The translations under genes and the position numbers were made by a program. A stretch of DNA of 22,750 bases from Bacteroidales bacterium UBA3297. GTDB taxonomy: Bacteria > Bacteroidota > Bacteroidia > Bacteroidales > Paludibacteraceae. The notes below the pieces were generated by a model that was not told the origin of the DNA, made no database searches, and worked only from the letters and a program-made list of their open reading frames with translations. Location: NCBI GenBank assembly GCA_002362105.1, contig DETD01000024.1, positions 149,192-171,941 of the forward strand, given 5' to 3'. The number at the start of each line of letters is the position of its first letter. The first letter of the stretch is position 1. Positions 21,772 to 22,750 of this stretch are shown here, piece after piece.

Positions 21772-22750
21772 GATAAGTTCTGTTGTTTGAGTTATTCGGG
21801 TAATACTGAGTCAAGCCATCTTTCCGCGAAATAATATAGTATTTTGCACTTTTTGCTAAGTGTGCATGAGAAGAAACGTCTTTTTTTGAAGGCATACCAT
21901 GTCCATATATTTTACCTGGTATAGGAGTTTTAGGCCCAGGGTGTGTATGTACATGGAATGTTCTCAATCCTTTGCTATCTAATCCTCGGTCTTTGCTATA
22001 TTTATCTGTTACCGCAGATTTAAACGTGTTTTTATCCCACGGTGCAATTTCCAAGCCTTCTCCCGACTTTGTATGATAAGCCCATGCGGACACTTCCCTA
22101 TAAATACTAAATGACATATTTACCATAAAATCTACAGCTTCCTTTTGTCTTCCGACAGGTACGGAAATTCCTGATTTGGACAGATCTGTGTCACTGTCCT
22201 TTACATTAAGAATTCCCTTAGAAACAGAAAAAGACTTTTCTCCTTTTTTGAATGTCCCATCCTGTGTGTAAGAGCCAACATAAACGATGTCATTCTTTGA
22301 CTTTGTCACATTTATTCTCGATAATTTTCCAGTGGTTTCATCTAATCCAAAATCATCGTTCCCGTCAATATCAATTCTTGAAATAGGATTATTATGGCAA
22401 TATGTAAAAGGAGATACACCTATATAATCCTCCCACATCGGGTCCACACTCAGCCACCTAGCTACCGCAGGGTCCAAATACCTCGCCCCATAATAATACA
22501 ACCCCGTTTCCTCGTCGAGTTCCTTGGCGTTGAAGAGGTAAGGCGAAGTCCAACTGCCGTTGCGCTCTTCCACGAACACCTCGCCGTACGGAATATACAC
22601 CACATTTTGAGTGATGTGTCCGTCAAGGTCGGTGACCATGGCCGTGCTACCCAAATGGTCGGGATGGTAGAAGTAGAGGGCTGGCGCAGTGTCGGTTGCT
22701 AATCCTTGTATTTGCCCGTCTTTGTTCGTTTTTGCTACAAATTTTGCATT
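21713..22750 (-). CDS. RHS protein C-terminus with JAB-like metallopeptidase toxin (E), 5' part outside the window
   Basis: 345 residues are visible, in frame from the right edge (NAKFVAKTNKDGQIQGLATD), so this is the current tip of a longer RHS protein that lies to the right. The core runs to NPISRIDIDGNDD, where the usual DPDG is DIDG. The toxin domain has SIYREVSAWAYHTKSG with a likely catalytic Glu, then TFHVHTHPGPKTPIPG (H-x-H-x-H) and MPSKKDVSSH (S-x-x-D): the full JAMM set Glu, His, His, Ser, Asp of JAB-like toxin 1. RHS shells enclose and deliver their C-terminal toxin to neighbouring cells; the proteolytic target is unknown. This is the only cassette with a complete active site and a connected RHS body. 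Confidence 0.82.
   Translation of the reverse strand, partial: NAKFVAKTNKDGQIQGLATDTAPALYFYHPDHLGSTAMVTDLDGHITQNVVYIPYGEVFVEERNGSWTSPYLFNAKELDEETGLYYYGARYLDPAVARWLSVDPMWEDYIGVSPFTYCHNNPISRIDIDGNDDFGLDETTGKLSRINVTKSKNDIVYVGSYTQDGTFKKGEKSFSVSKGILNVKDSDTDLSKSGISVPVGRQKEAVDFMVNMSFSIYREVSAWAYHTKSGEGLEIAPWDKNTFKSAVTDKYSKDRGLDSKGLRTFHVHTHPGPKTPIPGKIYGHGMPSKKDVSSHAHLAKSAKYYIISRKDGLTQYYPNNSNNRTYHGTSEKQVPFSIKKYAGYK

Larger units (their letters stand above)
13131..22750 (-). other. Array of five RHS C-terminal toxin/immunity cassettes
   Basis: Five copies of the terminal RHS core (motifs YIPYGEVFVEERNG, YLFNAKELDEETGLYYYGAR, DP...W.S.DP, then NPV or NPI and D.DG) appear at about 14390-14719 (A), 16140-16475 (B), 17757-18016 (C), 20717-21051 (D) and 22360-22750 (E). 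The cores are nearly identical and GC-richer. Each is followed on the minus strand by an unrelated AT-rich toxin domain and then an unrelated immunity gene. A and B both begin at the same RHS position (the codons for ATDTAPAL, just after a shared CCCAG) and D begins a little further upstream, as expected of displaced RHS tips. Only E continues in frame into an RHS body beyond the window. Confidence 0.88.

Overview
The window reads as a Bacteroidales chromosome segment, most likely Prevotellaceae. The grounds are promoters of the TTTG-N19-TAnnTTTG type, lipoproteins with acidic residues straight after the lipobox cysteine, a TonB-dependent receptor with DUF4625-type lipoproteins, a BspA-like LRR_5 protein, PD-(D/E)XK Rpn-family proteins and RHS toxin cassettes. 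The genus assignment is inference; nothing was searched.

Layout. 1-367 (minus) is the start of a nitroreductase. 440-770 is non-coding and holds a 22-bp tandem array with palindromic cores. 771-4654 (plus) is a probable metal-acquisition operon: a small His/Cys-rich membrane protein, a TonB-dependent receptor with a His-rich plug, and two His-rich lipoproteins, closed by a strong terminator. 4756-10334 (minus) is one 1811-residue gene that joins six LRR_5 super-modules to about twelve Sel1-like repeats and has no signal peptide. 10409-11873 holds a small membrane protein, a truncated lipoprotein and an outer-membrane-type gene broken at a G run.

11.9-22.75 kb is an accessory region. Five RHS C-terminal cassettes lie on the minus strand, each with its own immunity gene. 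From right to left they are: E (JAB-like metallopeptidase, still fused in frame to an RHS body outside the window), D (HExxH metallopeptidase with a WG-repeat immunity protein), C (a broken toxin that looks like a clan CD cysteine peptidase), B (a second JAB-like toxin) and A (an AHH nuclease broken by an amber codon and a frameshift, with an Imm11-type immunity protein). A-D have no proper N-terminus and start inside the same stretch of RHS core, so they look like displaced cassettes left behind as new tips were acquired. Two paralogous Rpn-family units of about 1.19 kb, on the plus strand, sit directly downstream of the immunity genes of D and A and bracket C, B and A.

The immunity genes are all open, including those behind the two broken toxins. 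Immunity proteins B-E carry export signals or a membrane anchor, whereas the immunity protein of the predicted nuclease A has none. No tRNA, rRNA or CRISPR array was recognised.
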